This document shows positions 1-7,972 of a DNA stretch of 14,574 nt, piece after piece (positions within the stretch are counted from its first letter, which is position 1; the number at the start of each line of letters is the position of its first letter). Source of the DNA: CAZUTO01 sp964623085 (GTDB lineage Bacteria; Pseudomonadota; Gammaproteobacteria; Pseudomonadales; GM7GCV1); assembly GCA_964623085.1 (NCBI GenBank), contig CAZUTO010000035.1:1-14574 (forward strand). Reading direction: 5' to 3'. Under the pieces are notes generated by a model. The model ran no database searches. It was given only the letters and a program-made list of their open reading frames with translations, and was not told the DNA's origin. The position numbers were made by a program, and so were the translations under genes.

Positions 1-469
<469 letters not shown>

Positions 470-524
470 AACGATTTGTTTGTTCACTCAGTGAGTGCCT
501 ACACGTATTACTTAGATTGATTTT
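470..524 (+). other. 16S trailer with conserved processing element
   Basis: The 55 nt after the mature 16S end contain a small palindrome CACTCAGTGAGTG (485-497) and the string CCTACACGTATTACTTAGAT. The latter resembles the CCCACACGAATTGCTTGATT element that follows 16S in Pseudomonas-type spacers, where it forms part of the 3' arm of the 16S processing stem. The partner arm would lie upstream of 16S, outside the window, so pairing cannot be checked here. The resemblance is from memory of family spacers. Confidence 0.6.
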
Positions 525-556
525 AAAAACCGCAGCCTTGGCTGCGGTTTTTTTTT
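525..556 (+). terminator. Strong intrinsic terminator directly after 16S
   Basis: An A-run and GC-rich stem CCGCAGCC (530-537) pair with GGCTGCGG (540-547), effectively closed by a CTTG tetraloop and followed by nine T residues (548-556). The A5 run at 525-529 extends the stem against the T run. This is a textbook Rho-independent terminator on the + strand. Its position, within 60 nt of the 16S 3' end, means the 16S transcript is expected to stop before any tRNA or 23S sequence. Confidence 0.92.
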
Positions 557-570
557 GTCTAGCAACTAGG

Positions 571-598
571 TTGAAGTAGACTGCACATATCGGATAAA
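571..598 (+). promoter_or_regulatory. Candidate weak sigma-70 promoter for the DUF6152 gene
   Basis: TTGAAG (571-576) and GATAAA (593-598) are separated by 16 bp and lie between the 16S terminator and the TTG start at 618. Both hexamers match the consensus only partly. Some promoter is needed here because the upstream terminator should isolate the gene, but the exact site is a guess. Confidence 0.3.
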
Positions 599-617
599 TA
601 TTTAATAAGGTGATGCT

Positions 618-1061
618 TTGGCTCAAATAGTAAAACTATGGTTTGTCGTTGTTGTTCTTGTACTTCTTGGTTCCAGCAACTTGTTGGCGCACCACTCTTT
701 CTCTCCCTATGATGTATACAACCCGCCCGTTGTAATGTCTGGTGTGGTTGAAAGTTGGGAGTGGAGACAGCCGCATCCGGTTTTAAAATTTCGTGCTTCT
801 TCTGAATATGGTGGTTGCCTTTGGACGATGGAGGTGGCTACCCGACGTTGGCAAAACGCTGGAGTGCCGACCGACGCAATCAAGGAAGGTGACGAAATGG
901 CCGTCATGGGTTGGCCAAAGAGAGACAGCACACCGGAAATGGTATTTGGTGCTTTTGAAATAAAAGGCCAGGATCCGGTCGTGTTCCAAGCGACTGCGAC
1001 TGGAAACAGTGCGCCGCCGAGCGATGATGTGGTCATTACACGCCCGGTGTGTGACAGCTAG
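618..1061 (+). CDS. Exported DUF6152-type protein (first of two)
   Basis: This 147-residue protein starts at TTG 618, preceded by AAGG (607-610) at 7 nt spacing; the nearby ATG codons are out of frame or quickly stopped. Residues 1-24 form a signal peptide (K6, then a Val/Leu-rich core) with probable cleavage after LLA, leaving a mature N-terminus of His-His (25-26). The rest is a small beta-rich domain with GVVESWEWRQPH (42-53) and a GWPKRD motif. This is the pattern of DUF6152 proteins, whose function I do not know. A second copy sits at 14085-14531. The stop codon directly abuts the ATG of the next gene, so the two are probably co-transcribed and translationally coupled. Family assignment is from the AHH...G-V-V...W-x-x-PH...GWP pattern; a role in metal binding would be inference. 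Confidence 0.85.
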   Translation: MAQIVKLWFVVVVLVLLGSSNLLAHHSFSPYDVYNPPVVMSGVVESWEWRQPHPVLKFRASSEYGGCLWTMEVATRRWQNAGVPTDAIKEGDEMAVMGWPKRDSTPEMVFGAFEIKGQDPVVFQATATGNSAPPSDDVVITRPVCDS

Positions 1062-1661
1062 ATGAGTGCAAACAATAGGCTGATCTACGCTGTCCTAGCC
1101 ATTTTTTTCTTCACCTTTGCTTGGCTAGCCTATTCCGTTTTCGTTTTAAATCAGAGCGTTATTTACGCAGAGAATGGCGTACTTGAAAACCTTCAGGTAC
1201 TGACTCTGGTATTTTGTTTTTTGGCTTTTTTGTTTCCGCTTAAAGACTCCGATAGACAAGGCAGATTATTGTTTTGTTGGTTTTCCTTTTTGTGTTTGAG
1301 CTTTATCTTGCGAGAGGTTGATGTAGAGGATCTAGATGTGCCAACTGCTCTCATCGCGATTGGATCAGGCACTGGACGAAATTTGATGTTGGCGGTCGGA
1401 TTCATTGGTATGGGTGTATACGGTCTGTTCAATCTCGCCTACTACAAACAAGTGGCGCGATCATTCGTCATCTCGAAAGCAGGATTGTTGTTTTTTATAG
1501 CAGGGGTGCTTCTATATATAGGCGGGTACTTTGAGAACCTGGGCTTCATACATCATCATGTGTTTTGGGAAGAAGCGATTGAATTGTCGGGTTATACGGC
1601 ACTCTTATTGTCGGCTTTGTTTTTATTTAAGAACCGAAGTCTGACGCAGCCCGATACATAG
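1062..1661 (+). CDS. Six-helix membrane protein of unknown function
   Basis: This 199-residue protein starts at an ATG immediately after the preceding TAG (zero spacing), implying coupled translation with the DUF6152 gene. About six hydrophobic segments are visible, near residues 7-29, 44-60, 66-84, 108-126, 138-156 and 174-190. The connecting parts hold clusters of charged residues: AENGVLEN (36-43), REVDVEDLD (84-92) and HHHVFWEEAIE (164-174). Such acidic and His clusters beside helices could bind a metal or form a catalytic site, but that is inference. I do not recognise a named family. The gene ends 234 bp before the next gene, and I see no clear terminator after it. Confidence 0.8.
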   Translation: MSANNRLIYAVLAIFFFTFAWLAYSVFVLNQSVIYAENGVLENLQVLTLVFCFLAFLFPLKDSDRQGRLLFCWFSFLCLSFILREVDVEDLDVPTALIAIGSGTGRNLMLAVGFIGMGVYGLFNLAYYKQVARSFVISKAGLLFFIAGVLLYIGGYFENLGFIHHHVFWEEAIELSGYTALLLSALFLFKNRSLTQPDT

Positions 1662-1754
1662 CAACGGGCGCAGCACGAGCGAGTGAGCCTGAAGTCCAGT
1701 CAGGTGCCACCTATTCACTGCACTAATATTCACCGCGCCAAGGTTTTTTCAGCA

Positions 1755-1784
1755 TAACCTGTCAGGTTAAATCACCGCTATAAT
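1755..1784 (+). promoter_or_regulatory. Candidate promoter with palindromic operator-like site
   Basis: The 234-bp gap 1662-1895 holds a perfect TATAAT (1779-1784) with no good -35 hexamer at the right distance. Where the -35 should be lies the palindrome TAACCTGTCAGGTTA (1755-1769), six-base arms around GTC. A perfect -10 with a palindrome over the -35 zone is typical of a regulated promoter. It would drive the glycosyltransferase and perhaps the pse genes, with a leader of roughly 105 nt. A minor palindrome (CCTGA...TCAGG, 1689-1705) is the only other structure I see in this gap. Confidence 0.35.
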
Positions 1785-1895
1785 TTCTGTTTGCGTTAGA
1801 GCTTAGTATGGTGAAGGACACTGTGCGATGCTCCATGTCGTAAAATCACTATGTGTTCGAATAGAGCAGTTACTCAATAGGATCTAGGCGAGTTG

Positions 1896-2633
1896 ATGAG
1901 CGTTGAGAAGACAGCAAACTTTATCTGCATGAAATGGGGTGATAAGTATGGCCCCGAATACGTCAATCGCCTATACAGGATGATTGACCGCAATATTCAG
2001 CGCGATTTTTCCTTGACCTGTTTTACTGATCGTGAAGAAGGTATAGATAAAGCTGTGCGTGTGCAGCCATTACTTCCTCTCGGTTTGCCGGAAGGGCTCC
2101 CAGAACGCGGTTGGAATAAATTAGCGACACTGGCGCAGGATATAGGTGGTCTGAGTGGTCAAGTGATCTTTCTAGATCTGGATGTAGTAATAACAGGCAC
2201 TTTGGATGATTTTTTTGATTATCCTGGCGAGTTCCTGATTATTAGAGATAGTAAATTTCGTACCAAACCCATAGGTAATTCATCGGTATACCGGTTTTCT
2301 GTTGGGCGTTACGCGTCTGTTTTGGAGGACTTCATTGATAATTTTGATTGGGTCAGAAAAAACTTCCGTAACGAGCAAGCCTACCTCAGTTACGCGATCC
2401 ACAAACTGGGTGAACTAGAGTTTTGGCCGAAGGGCTGGTGCCCAAGTTTTAAGTACCATTGTATGAAGCCCTGGCCGGCAGGTCTTTTCCTCGATCCTCA
2501 GTTGCCAGAGGGTTCCAGAATTGTGATTTTTCATGGCCATCCACTTCCTCAAGAAGCCATTGATGGCAAAACCACTAAATGGATAAGGCCCGTTCGCCCG
2601 ACAGCATGGGTAGCTGACTATTGGTTGCGCTAA
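1896..2633 (+). CDS. Putative GT8-like glycosyltransferase
   Basis: This 245-residue protein starts at ATG 1896, preferred over the in-frame TTG one codon upstream; AGGCGAG lies just before it. It has no signal peptide or membrane segment, so it is probably cytoplasmic. Residues 91-98 read IFLDLDVV, a DxD motif (D94, D96) in the setting typical of nucleotide-sugar-dependent GT-A enzymes of the GT8 type. A C-terminal FHGHP (212-216) resembles the metal-coordinating His segment these enzymes carry near their end. NEQAYLSYAI (159-168) fits the acceptor-side region. It sits 94 bp upstream of pseI on the same strand and may add a sugar to the same surface or flagellar glycan. Donor and acceptor cannot be told from the sequence. 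It is not obviously a pseudaminic acid transferase. Confidence 0.75.
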   Translation: MSVEKTANFICMKWGDKYGPEYVNRLYRMIDRNIQRDFSLTCFTDREEGIDKAVRVQPLLPLGLPEGLPERGWNKLATLAQDIGGLSGQVIFLDLDVVITGTLDDFFDYPGEFLIIRDSKFRTKPIGNSSVYRFSVGRYASVLEDFIDNFDWVRKNFRNEQAYLSYAIHKLGELEFWPKGWCPSFKYHCMKPWPAGLFLDPQLPEGSRIVIFHGHPLPQEAIDGKTTKWIRPVRPTAWVADYWLR

Positions 2634-2727
2634 TAAAATAGTGCGATGATTTGCCGCGGTAAAAAACCATTGCCAGTGCTGATTTTGTCGCACAAGCTGA
2701 TATGTGAACAGGAAAATGTAGAGCAAC

Positions 2728-3789
2728 ATGAAACATGTAGTTATTGATGGAAAAACCATCGGCCCAGGTTATAAGCCTTATGTGGTGGCAGAGATTTCGG
2801 GCAATCACAATGGTGAGATTAACCGAGCTTTGGAGTTGGTGGAGCTGGCGGCGCAAAGTGGTGCGGATGCGGTTAAGCTTCAAACTTACAAGCCTGACAC
2901 CATGACGATCGAGTCTGATCGGGATGACTTTAAAGTGAAAGGGGGCTTGTGGGACGGCTACACACTTTACGACTTATATCAGTGGGCTCATACACCTTGG
3001 GAATGGCACGAGCCATTATTTGAGAAGGCAAAAGAAGTCGGTATTACTATCTTTAGCTCGCCCTTTGATGAAACAGCCGTGGATTACCTCGAGGAGCTTG
3101 ATGTGCCGGCCTATAAAATTGCTTCATTTGAGGTTGTTGATTTACCGCTAATCGAAAAAGTGGCAAAAACCGGTAAGCCGGTGGTGATTTCGACGGGTAT
3201 GGCCAATTTACAAGAGATTGGCGATGCAGTGAATGTATTGAAAAAGCAGGGCTGCGAACAGATTATCGTGCTGCATTGCATCAGTAGTTATCCCGCGCCG
3301 ATTGAACAGGCTAATATCCTAACAATACCTGAGATAAGTAAACGCTTTGATGTGGTTTCCGGACTTTCCGACCACACGCTATCAAATACAGCAGCGGTTG
3401 CCAGTGTCGCGTTAGGTGCTCATTTTATCGAGAAACATATTATTCAAAAACGTAGCGATGGTGGGCCAGATTCTGCATTCTCGTTGGAACCTCACGAGTT
3501 AAAATCGCTTTGTGATGAAACCTCTGCAGCATATCAAAGCCTTGGGCATGCAGGCTTTGACCTAAAGGACGCGGAGAAGGCCAGTACGGTTTTTCGGCGC
3601 TCCCTTTATGTGGTCGAAGATGTCAAAGCGGGAGAAGCATTTACCGACAAGAATGTGCGAAGGATTCGACCTGGTTATGGCATGCCGCCCAGGCATTTTT
3701 CTAATGTGCTAACGAAAGTTGCGGCTAAGGACATTCTCAGAGGCACTGCATTAACCGCCGACTTGATTGAAGGTTGGGAGTACACATAG
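2728..3789 (+). CDS. pseI: Pseudaminic acid synthase PseI
   Basis: This 353-residue enzyme of the NeuB/sialic acid synthase family condenses 2,4-diacetamido-2,4,6-trideoxy-L-altrose with phosphoenolpyruvate to give pseudaminic acid in the cytoplasm. The N-terminal TIM-barrel has AEISGNHNG (21-29), KLQTYKPDTMT (50-60), IFSSPFDETAVDYLE (108-122), STGM (155-158) and candidate metal-binding His in LSDHT (H216) and IEKH (H237). A C-terminal SAF (antifreeze-like) domain spans about 289-350 (FRRSLYVVEDVKAGE, RRIRPGYGMPP). The KLQTYKPDTMT and GGLWDGYTLYDLYQWAHTPW signatures favour PseI over NeuB or LegI. The start is ATG 2728 with a weak GAG seven bases before it. Length is normal for the family. It is the first recognised Pse gene of the cluster, which here does not follow pathway order. 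Confidence 0.93.
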   Translation: MKHVVIDGKTIGPGYKPYVVAEISGNHNGEINRALELVELAAQSGADAVKLQTYKPDTMTIESDRDDFKVKGGLWDGYTLYDLYQWAHTPWEWHEPLFEKAKEVGITIFSSPFDETAVDYLEELDVPAYKIASFEVVDLPLIEKVAKTGKPVVISTGMANLQEIGDAVNVLKKQGCEQIIVLHCISSYPAPIEQANILTIPEISKRFDVVSGLSDHTLSNTAAVASVALGAHFIEKHIIQKRSDGGPDSAFSLEPHELKSLCDETSAAYQSLGHAGFDLKDAEKASTVFRRSLYVVEDVKAGEAFTDKNVRRIRPGYGMPPRHFSNVLTKVAAKDILRGTALTADLIEGWEYT

Positions 3790-3843
3790 CCGCGATCGTA
3801 GAGCCTGTATTCTCTTGCGCTAACTTTTTGATCTAGTCTTTGC

Positions 3844-3872
3844 GCACCTATTGATGGTGCTTTTCTTTTTTT
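3844..3872 (+). terminator. Possible weak intrinsic terminator between pseI and pseB
   Basis: GCACC (3844-3848) pairs with GGTGC (3856-3860) over a 7-nt loop, followed by TTTTCTTTTTTT (3861-3872). The stem is only 5 bp, so termination would be partial at best. It would make pseI expression exceed that of pseB-pseG, or mark a former operon boundary. The 130-bp gap 3790-3919 holds no other clear structure. Confidence 0.45.
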
Positions 3873-3919
3873 GTCTGAGTTACTATAGCGGAAACAAAAC
3901 TAAGGTCTCAGGGGCTGCA

Positions 3920-4921
3920 GTGTTCGAAAATAAAAGCATTTTAATTACCGGCGGCACCGGATCGTTTGGTAAAAAATATACAAAAACGATTCTTGAAAAA
4001 TATCAGCCTAAGCGCCTAATTATTCTTTCGCGAGATGAACTTAAGCAGTTCGAAATGCAACAGGTTTATAACGATTCGTGTATGCGATATTTTATTGGCG
4101 ATGTGCGTGACGCTGCTCGGATGCATCAGGCAATGAACGGCGTGGATTTTGTGATTCACGCCGCTGCGCAAAAGCAGGTACCTGCGGCGGAATATAATCC
4201 AATGGAGTGCATCAAGACGAATATCCATGGAGCAGAAAACGTTATTCAAGCTGCCATCAAAAATAACGTAAAGAAAGTGATCGCGCTCTCTACAGATAAA
4301 GCGGCCAACCCTATCAATTTATATGGGGCAACAAAGTTGGCATCAGACAAATTATTTGTCGCTGCAAACAACATGGTGGGCCAAGCCGAGACAAGACTAT
4401 CAGTCGTTCGATATGGCAACGTGGTTGGGTCGAGAGGGTCTGTGGTACCTTTTTTCAAAAAGTTGATTGAAGACGGAGCGGATCATTTACCAATTACGCA
4501 TGAGGGTATGACGCGTTTTTGGATTACGCTCCAGCAGGGCGTTGATTTCGTGCTTAAGAATTTCGAGCGCATGTATGGTGGAGAGATATTTGTCCCTAAG
4601 ATACCCTCTGTTCAAATTATGGATCTCGCCCAAGCGTATGCTCCAAATTTGCCGACCAAGCTTATCGGTATAAGACCTGGCGAGAAAATTCATGAAATTA
4701 TGTGTCCAGCCGACGATTCACATCTGACGGTTGAGTTCGATGACCACTATGTCTTGATGCCTACTATTAAGTTCTTTAATCGTGAAATCGACTATCAGCA
4801 AAATGCGTTGGGTGAGAAGGGCCAGCAGGTTCCTCAAGGCTACGAGTATCACTCCGGTAGCAATCCTAATTTTCTGAGCGTAGGGCAAATAAAAGAATAC
4901 GACCAACTGGCTGGTCTTTAA
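3920..4921 (+). CDS. pseB: UDP-GlcNAc 4,6-dehydratase (inverting) PseB
   Basis: This enzyme carries out the first step of the pseudaminic acid pathway: NADP-dependent dehydration with C5 epimerisation of UDP-GlcNAc to the UDP-4-keto-L-sugar. I chose GTG 3920, giving 333 residues, because CAGGGG lies just upstream and the FENKSILITGGTGSFG start matches the family. An upstream in-frame ATG (3854) would add a hydrophobic tail read through the preceding hairpin/T-run. It is an extended short-chain dehydrogenase: the Rossmann loop GGTGSFG is at 11-17, and the catalytic region STDKAANPINLYGATK is at 124-139, with D126, K127, Y135 and K139. ALSTDKA and HAAAQKQVPAAEYNP are typical of PseB/FlaA1 rather than retaining membrane dehydratases. 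pseC starts three bases after its stop codon. Confidence 0.94.
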   Translation: MFENKSILITGGTGSFGKKYTKTILEKYQPKRLIILSRDELKQFEMQQVYNDSCMRYFIGDVRDAARMHQAMNGVDFVIHAAAQKQVPAAEYNPMECIKTNIHGAENVIQAAIKNNVKKVIALSTDKAANPINLYGATKLASDKLFVAANNMVGQAETRLSVVRYGNVVGSRGSVVPFFKKLIEDGADHLPITHEGMTRFWITLQQGVDFVLKNFERMYGGEIFVPKIPSVQIMDLAQAYAPNLPTKLIGIRPGEKIHEIMCPADDSHLTVEFDDHYVLMPTIKFFNREIDYQQNALGEKGQQVPQGYEYHSGSNPNFLSVGQIKEYDQLAGL

Positions 4922-4924
4922 ATA

Positions 4925-6082
4925 GTGGAATTCATCCCTTACGGTCGACAAAATATATCACAGGCTGATATTGACGCTGTCACTGATGTTTTGAAGTCGG
5001 ATTTTCTGACGCAAGGTCCAGCGGTTCCCGCCTTCGAAAAAGTGCTTTGTGATTATACCGGTGCCTCACATGCGGTTGCGGTGAACTCGGCCACGTCAGC
5101 ACTACACATTGCCTGTTGCGCGCTTGGGGTGGGTGAAGGCGACATTGTTTGGACATCGCCTATTACTTTTGTTGCAACATCCAACGCGGCTTTATATTGC
5201 GGTGCTTCCATTGATTTTGTAGATATTGATAGCGAAACCTTCAATATGGATATGAATCTCTTGGAGCAAAAGTTGCGTGCTGCTAAGCAAGAAAATGCGC
5301 TGCCGAAAGTTGTTATCCCCGTCCATATGTGCGGCCAAAGTGCATCAATGCGTGAATTGCGCGAGCTTAGTCATCAATATGGTTTTGCTGTTATTGAGGA
5401 TGCGTCGCATGCCGTGGGCGGCAGGTATATGTCTCAGCCCATTGGATATTGCGAATACTCTGATATCGCGATATTTAGTTTCCATCCGGTAAAGATTGTC
5501 ACCACTGCAGAAGGTGGTATGGCGATGACGAATCGAGCTGATCTAGCGGAGAAAATGCGCTTGTTTCGAAGTCATGGTGTCACGCGAGACAAAGACACGC
5601 TCGGCAAAAAATCAGAAGATGCTTGGTATTACGAACAGAAGGAATTGGGTTTCAATTATCGGCTGACAGATATTCAAGCAGCACTCGGTGTCTCGCAAAT
5701 GGCGCGTGTAAACGATTTTGTATCGAAGAGAAACCGCTTGGCGGATCGATACGATGAAATTCTTAGCGCGCTGCCGATAGATTTGCCAGAAAGATCAGAT
5801 GCGGTTTATTCGGCTTGGCATCTTTATGTTATTCGGTTGCGCGATGGCGGCTCGAAAAGGTCAGAGGTTTTTGCCCAGATGCGCGAAAATGGCGTGGGCG
5901 TCAATGTGCACTATATTCCTGTGCATCGACAGCCCTATTACCAAGACTTGGGTTTTGAGCTTGGTGATTTTCCCATTGCTGAAGACTACTACAACAAGGC
6001 CATGAGCATACCGCTCTATCCACAAATGTCAGAGGATCAACAGGACAGAGTGGTTGGTCTGTTGGCTCAGGCACTAGGTTAG
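4925..6082 (+). CDS. pseC: UDP-4-keto-sugar aminotransferase PseC
   Basis: This 385-residue PLP-dependent transaminase of the DegT/DnrJ/EryC1 family uses glutamate to aminate the PseB product at C4, giving UDP-4-amino-4,6-dideoxy-N-acetyl-beta-L-altrosamine. It starts at GTG 4925, three bases after the pseB stop, with no strong Shine-Dalgarno, so translational coupling to pseB is likely. Key parts are SDFLTQGP (25-32), NSATSALH (54-61), EDASHA (158-163, with D159 facing the PLP ring nitrogen) and the Schiff-base lysine K190 in FSFHPVKIVTTAEGG. The motif VWTSPITFVATSNAALYCGA is characteristic of PseC. The C-terminal half is the usual small domain ending in IPLYPQMSEDQQ. Length is normal, and no frameshift is seen. 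Confidence 0.94.
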   Translation: MEFIPYGRQNISQADIDAVTDVLKSDFLTQGPAVPAFEKVLCDYTGASHAVAVNSATSALHIACCALGVGEGDIVWTSPITFVATSNAALYCGASIDFVDIDSETFNMDMNLLEQKLRAAKQENALPKVVIPVHMCGQSASMRELRELSHQYGFAVIEDASHAVGGRYMSQPIGYCEYSDIAIFSFHPVKIVTTAEGGMAMTNRADLAEKMRLFRSHGVTRDKDTLGKKSEDAWYYEQKELGFNYRLTDIQAALGVSQMARVNDFVSKRNRLADRYDEILSALPIDLPERSDAVYSAWHLYVIRLRDGGSKRSEVFAQMRENGVGVNVHYIPVHRQPYYQDLGFELGDFPIAEDYYNKAMSIPLYPQMSEDQQDRVVGLLAQALG

Positions 6083-6094
6083 ATAGGGCCTAAA

Positions 6095-6790
6095 TTGAAG
6101 ATAGCGATTATTCCTGCCAGAGGTGGAAGCAAGCGCATTCCACGAAAAAATATTAGGTCATTCGCCGGTCTTCCGATGATCACCTATTCAATCAAGGCGG
6201 CACAAGCAGCACAGGTTTTTGATCGCATTATTGTTAGTACGGACGACAGGGAAATAGCCGCTGTTGCAAAGGAATGTGGCGCCGAGGTGCCAAGCCTACG
6301 CCCTGATGTTTTGTCTGACGAGTTTTCCACCACGATTGACGTGATGGCCTACGAAGCTGATAACTTAAGCCAGATTGATGTAACGGCTATCTGCTGTATT
6401 TATGCGACGGCTCCGCTTATAGATCCGGATGACTTAATTAATGGTTGGCAGACTCTGGAGTCTTCGGGAGCCGATTACTGCTTCTCTGCCACAGAATATG
6501 CGTTCCCCATCCAAAGGGCGCTTTTTCTTGCGCAGCATGGCGGAGTGAGTATGTTTAATCCGGAACATCGCTTAACTCGGTCGCAAGACTTGGAGCCGGC
6601 GTACCATGATGCTGGGCAGTTCTATTGGGGCTCGCCTTCGGCTTGGAGAGAAAAACGATCTATCTATTCCGAAAACTCAAGAATGATATTGCTCCCACAT
6701 TATAGAGTTCAGGATATTGATACCGAGCATGATTGGCATCGCGCCGAGGCGATGTTTCAAGTATTGAAAATGAAACAAGATATCGACTAG
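6095..6790 (+). CDS. pseF: CMP-pseudaminic acid synthetase (cytidylyltransferase) PseF
   Basis: This 231-residue nucleotidyltransferase activates pseudaminic acid with CTP to CMP-pseudaminic acid, the donor for glycosyltransferases. It starts at TTG 6095 with AGGG (6085-6088) six bases upstream, 12 bp after the pseC stop. The CTP-binding signature ARGGSKRIPRKNI (8-20) opens the protein, followed by STDDREIA (49-56), LRPDVLSDEFSTT and the C-terminal HDAGQFYWG and QDIDTEHDW segments. AYHDAGQFYWG and the short length separate PseF from NeuA and from LegF-type enzymes. A TTG start with a decent ribosome-binding site suggests modest translation. The 42-bp gap to pseG has no visible terminator. Confidence 0.92.
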   Translation: MKIAIIPARGGSKRIPRKNIRSFAGLPMITYSIKAAQAAQVFDRIIVSTDDREIAAVAKECGAEVPSLRPDVLSDEFSTTIDVMAYEADNLSQIDVTAICCIYATAPLIDPDDLINGWQTLESSGADYCFSATEYAFPIQRALFLAQHGGVSMFNPEHRLTRSQDLEPAYHDAGQFYWGSPSAWREKRSIYSENSRMILLPHYRVQDIDTEHDWHRAEAMFQVLKMKQDID

Positions 6791-6832
6791 ATGTTGCAAC
6801 CGTTGCGTTATCTTGAGCATATGGCTTTGTAA

Positions 6833-7972
6833 ATGAATGCCGATAAAGACGTAAAGAAGAAAGATGTAACGAAGATAGTCGCGTTTCGAGTTGATGCGAA
6901 TGACACTATTGGCTCTGGTCATCTAATGCGATGCCTTTCGTTGGCAGAGGCATTGAAAGAGCAGGACGTCCATTCCATTTTTATTAGTGCTCAGCTGCCA
7001 TCTATTTTAGAGAAAGCGCTAGATGATGCGGGTTGTGTTGTTGAGTATATCGATAGCAATTCTGATAGCGATGTTGTCGGTCCATACAGCCACTCTGCCT
7101 GGTTAGGAACGCCACAAGAGATGGACGCCGAATACACTAAAGAAGCGGTATTGAAAATATGCGACGCAAAAAACGCATGTCTTCTAGCAATGGTCGTGGA
7201 TCACTACGGAATTGGTGCGCCATGGGAGTCGATTCTTGGGGAGCTAGCACCTGTTCTTGCTATTGATGACCTTTGTGATCGCCCTCATTCTAGCCAATTT
7301 CTGTTGGATCAAACCTTAGGAAGACGTGCAGAAGAATATGAGGCGCTCTGTTCGAAAGATTCGATAATATTGACGGGAACGGATTACGCCATTTTGCGTC
7401 GAGAGTTTTCGCTAGCCTCTCCTGCCGCCATTCCCGAACGGTTAAGCCGCCAGTCTGCGCAACGGGTTCTCATCACTTTAGGTGCGGCTGATGTTGGAAA
7501 TATAACCGACCTAATACTTCGCGCCGTAGAACTCATAGAGCAGCCACTGGAAGTGAAAGTGATTGCGGGTGTGTTGAATCAGAATTTTCATTCTTTGACG
7601 AAGCAGGCGGTACGCTCAAATCACAAGATTGATGTTTTTAGAAGTAGTAATGATATGTCGGGCTTGATGCGTTGGGCGGATATCTGTATCGGTGCGGGCG
7701 GCACAAGTTCTTGGGAGAGGTGTGCTTTAGGTCTTCCTGCAATCAATATTCTGCTAGCGGACAATCAAATCATGGTGAATAAATCGCTGGGTGATTTTGG
7801 CGTGGCGGTTAATTTTGGCGCGTTGTCTGGCGACCGCGTGAAAGAATTGGCTCGGAATGTCTCTGAACTTATTGGTGATCAAAAGCAGCTTTGTCGAATG
7901 TCTGAGCGTGCCTTCGCTCTGTGTGATGGTCTTGGTGCGCGTCGTGTTGCCGAGATTTTGATCAGAGGGTGA
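6833..7972 (+). CDS. pseG: UDP-sugar hydrolase PseG
   Basis: This 379-residue enzyme removes UDP from UDP-2,4-diacetamido-2,4,6-trideoxy-L-altrose, freeing the sugar for PseI. It has the MurG-like GT-B fold. FRVDANDTIGSGHLMRCLSLAEAL (18-41) carries the loop equivalent to the catalytic His of characterised PseG (H30 here). HSAWLGTPQEMDAEYT is typical of the long PseG form, and IGAGGTSSWERCALGLPAINI is the nucleotide-binding C-terminal motif. It is longer than the Campylobacter enzyme (about 275 residues), but similar long forms exist. The first roughly 14 residues are Lys/Asp-rich and may not all be translated. I see no fused PseH domain; instead a broken GNAT reading frame begins at its stop codon. 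Confidence 0.9.
   Translation: MNADKDVKKKDVTKIVAFRVDANDTIGSGHLMRCLSLAEALKEQDVHSIFISAQLPSILEKALDDAGCVVEYIDSNSDSDVVGPYSHSAWLGTPQEMDAEYTKEAVLKICDAKNACLLAMVVDHYGIGAPWESILGELAPVLAIDDLCDRPHSSQFLLDQTLGRRAEEYEALCSKDSIILTGTDYAILRREFSLASPAAIPERLSRQSAQRVLITLGAADVGNITDLILRAVELIEQPLEVKVIAGVLNQNFHSLTKQAVRSNHKIDVFRSSNDMSGLMRWADICIGAGGTSSWERCALGLPAINILLADNQIMVNKSLGDFGVAVNFGALSGDRVKELARNVSELIGDQKQLCRMSERAFALCDGLGARRVAEILIRG

Noticed and set aside
707..1036. 109-codon minus-strand frame
   Set aside because: It is antisense to the DUF6152 gene, which has a clear signal peptide and conserved motifs.
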